A stretch of DNA of 64,000 nt from Marmoricola sp. Lineage in GTDB: Bacteria > Actinomycetota > Actinomycetes > Propionibacteriales > Nocardioidaceae. Of this stretch, positions 59,031 through 64,000 are shown piece after piece (positions within the stretch are counted from its first letter, which is position 1; each line of letters opens with the position of its first letter). The DNA lies in contig JAOPYE010000012.1 in assembly GCA_025964775.1 (NCBI GenBank), forward strand, positions 174,722-238,721, read 5' to 3'. The notes under the pieces were generated by a model, which saw only the letters and a program-made list of their open reading frames with translations, did not search any database and was not told the DNA's origin. A program made the translations under genes and the position numbers.

Positions 59031-59918
59031 ATGACGACGAACTCACCGGGCCCGACCTGGTACGACATCCTCGGGGTCGACCCGATCGCTGGCCCCGCCG
59101 AGATCAAGGCCGCCTGGCGGAACGCGACCGACAAGTTCGAGCCGGGCACCGGTGCTTCGCAGTTCCGGTTGTTCAACGAGGCCGCGGACGTGCTGCTCGA
59201 CCCAGTCAAGCGCTCCGAGTACGACGCCGGCCTCGGCATCGACGAGAAGCCCGACGCCCCGGTCGTCGAGCTTGCCGAGACGCCTGACGCCGCGGTCACC
59301 GAGCCCGAGCCCGAGACCGACACTGCACCGGTCGTCGATCTCGACAAGCTCGATCCAGGGAGCGAAGCCGGGACGCCTGACGCCGAGACGCCTGAGGCCG
59401 CGGTCACCGACCCCGCGCCAGGCCGCAACTACCTGCTCCCGGTCGCGATGCTGGTCGTCCTGGCGATCGCCTCGGTCGCCGTGGCCGCCGTCCTGGCCGT
59501 GAAGGTGCACCACCGCGTCACGGACGCGAACGCTGCGAGCGATGCCTCGGCGGTCGCTTCCCGCGCACTCACCGCCGTGCTGTCGTACAACTACCTGCAC
59601 ATGGACGCGGACCGGAACCGGTCGGTGCTGTTCCTCACGCCGGCGTACCGCAAGGAGTACGTCAAGACCTTCTCGCTGCTCACCGACGGCCCGAACGGGA
59701 CGCCCGGGGGAGCGGAGAAGACCAAGGCCGTGGTCACCGCTGACGTCCTCTCGAGCGGAATCGTGGATGCGAACAGCAACACCGTCCGGGTCCTGGTCTT
59801 CGTCAACCAGACCTCGGTCAAGGGCACCTCGGCCCCGGCGATCTTCCAGAACAGGGTGGTCGCCACCATGGTCCGCAGCGGTGATTCCTGGCTGGTCAGC
59901 GACATCACCAGCTACTGA
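59031..59918 (+). CDS. Degenerate J-domain fused to Mce-associated domain
   Basis: This is a 295-residue protein. Residues 8-66 read as a J-domain (TWYDILGVDPIAGPAEIKAA, then FNEAADVLLDPVKRSEYD), but the H-P-D motif that stimulates DnaK is replaced by K-F-E-P-G. A low-complexity Pro/Glu/Thr linker (about 70-140) contains a 24-bp dispersed repeat and an internal 29-bp duplication. A single membrane helix (LLPVAMLVVLAIASVAVAAV) and an Mce-associated domain ending SGDSWLVSDITSY follow. The J-like part would be cytoplasmic and the rest outside. It is the last gene of the Mce operon. The role of the J-like part is unknown. Confidence 0.75.
   Translation: MTTNSPGPTWYDILGVDPIAGPAEIKAAWRNATDKFEPGTGASQFRLFNEAADVLLDPVKRSEYDAGLGIDEKPDAPVVELAETPDAAVTEPEPETDTAPVVDLDKLDPGSEAGTPDAETPEAAVTDPAPGRNYLLPVAMLVVLAIASVAVAAVLAVKVHHRVTDANAASDASAVASRALTAVLSYNYLHMDADRNRSVLFLTPAYRKEYVKTFSLLTDGPNGTPGGAEKTKAVVTADVLSSGIVDANSNTVRVLVFVNQTSVKGTSAPAIFQNRVVATMVRSGDSWLVSDITSY
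59259..59282 (+). repeat. Short dispersed repeat, copy 2 (inside J-domain/Mce gene)
   Basis: This is identical over 24 bases to 28891-28914 and again encodes PVVELAET. A near-inverted copy, TCTCGACAAGCTCGA, lies 58 bases on at 59340-59354. The stretch 59274-59302 is duplicated as 59382-59410 with one mismatch. Confidence 0.75.
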
Positions 59919-60044
59919 TCCGGACTGTCCGGGTGCACCCGCGGATCAACAGATTCGGCCGGGGTGCTTGACCTCGGCGTGCTGGGCGTTCATGCTGGGC
60001 GCCATCAACAGCCGTCGTGGCGCCTGAGTCCGACGAACTCGTTG

Positions 60045-60074
60045 TTGTGTTTTTGCGTGCCCGTCGGGTACTGT
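60045..60074 (+). promoter_or_regulatory. Candidate rpoBC promoter
   Basis: TTGTGT (60045-60050) and TACTGT (60069-60074) are 18 bases apart in a T-rich patch of the 255-base gap before rpoB. The untranslated leader would be about 95 bases. Nothing else was recognised in 59919-60173. Confidence 0.45.
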
Positions 60075-60173
60075 TCTTCTTTGCGTCTACCCTCAAATGC
60101 ACTCCGCCTGTCCGGTGGTCGGTTTGTGGTGGGCTGACGCCGTCACACATGTGCCTCGGAAGGACCTCCACTC

Positions 60174-63665
<3,492 letters not shown>

Positions 63666-63673
63666 GTCCGGTC

Positions 63674-63698
63674 CCGGGCCGGCCATGGGCCGGCCCGG
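63674..63698 (+). repeat. Strong hairpin between rpoB and rpoC
   Basis: CCGGGCCGGCC, loop ATG and GGCCGGCCCGG make a perfect 11-bp, all-GC stem 8 bases after the rpoB stop. It is followed by ATCCCTCAG with no U-tract, so it is more likely an RNA-processing or partial-termination site than a full terminator, since rpoC must be transcribed through it. Confidence 0.75.
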
Positions 63699-63732
63699 AT
63701 CCCTCAGTCACTGCTTGATTTTTCAGAACTAA

Positions 63733-64000
<268 letters not shown>

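Overview
The window is GC-rich, densely packed actinobacterial chromosome. Many starts are GTG or TTG, and many genes overlap by GTGA/ATGA. Gene order and protein signatures fit the Nocardioidaceae (Nocardioides-like). These include an rplJ/rplL-mceG-yrbE-mce-rpoB neighbourhood, rpmG-hadA-hadB like that of mycobacteria, an ImuA'-ImuB-DnaE2 mutasome and a DUF222/HNH protein. The genus is inferred, not proven. I saw no transposase, prophage, CRISPR array or secondary-metabolite megasynthase.

Layout. 1-1585: the tail of one Mce locus (two Mce-associated proteins) and an alpha/beta hydrolase. 1626-7006: an organosulfur-scavenging operon (SsuABC-type transporter, FMN-dependent monooxygenase, FMN reductase, flavin reductase) behind a good promoter and a 22-residue leader peptide of the actinobacterial cysteine-attenuation type. 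7022-12671: an aldehyde dehydrogenase, a membrane class III cyclase, a frameshifted secreted metallophosphatase and two small genes. 12861-16878: two adjacent hybrid kinases with mirrored domain order. 16884-22591: imuA'-imuB-dnaE2 behind a perfect LexA box. 22610-24168: a DUF222/HNH endonuclease and a small partner gene behind a second perfect LexA box. 24201-26898: HxlR regulator and MMPL exporter, divergent. 26895-32140: a TetR/P450 pair divergent from an MpaB-type oxygenase, an aldehyde dehydrogenase and an SDR, probably one oxidative catabolic module. 32137-39393: housekeeping and accessory genes (PrmC-like methyltransferase, DEAD-box helicase, pirin, Tag, LrgAB, amidase).

39500-48414 is a translation/cell-envelope core: tRNA-Thr, tRNA-Met, rpmG, hadA/hadB-like, murB, adenosine deaminase and aspartate aminotransferase (both reverse), tRNA-Trp, secE, nusG, rplK, rplA, L10 leader, rplJ, rplL. 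48649-59918 is a complete Mce lipid-import operon: ATPase, two YrbE permeases, six MCE proteins, two Mce-associated proteins. The last of these fuses a degenerate J-domain to an Mce-associated domain. 60174-64000 holds rpoB and the start of rpoC.

The observations most worth following are: the second SOS box on the DUF222/HNH pair; the cysteine leader peptide; the J-domain/Mce fusion; a 24-bp sequence shared exactly by two unrelated genes, with a related palindrome between nusG and rplK; the 11-bp tandem repeat that carries the imuB start; a hairpin that encloses the start codon of the third MCE gene; and a serine at a normally proline position of the RpoB rifampicin region (cluster II).
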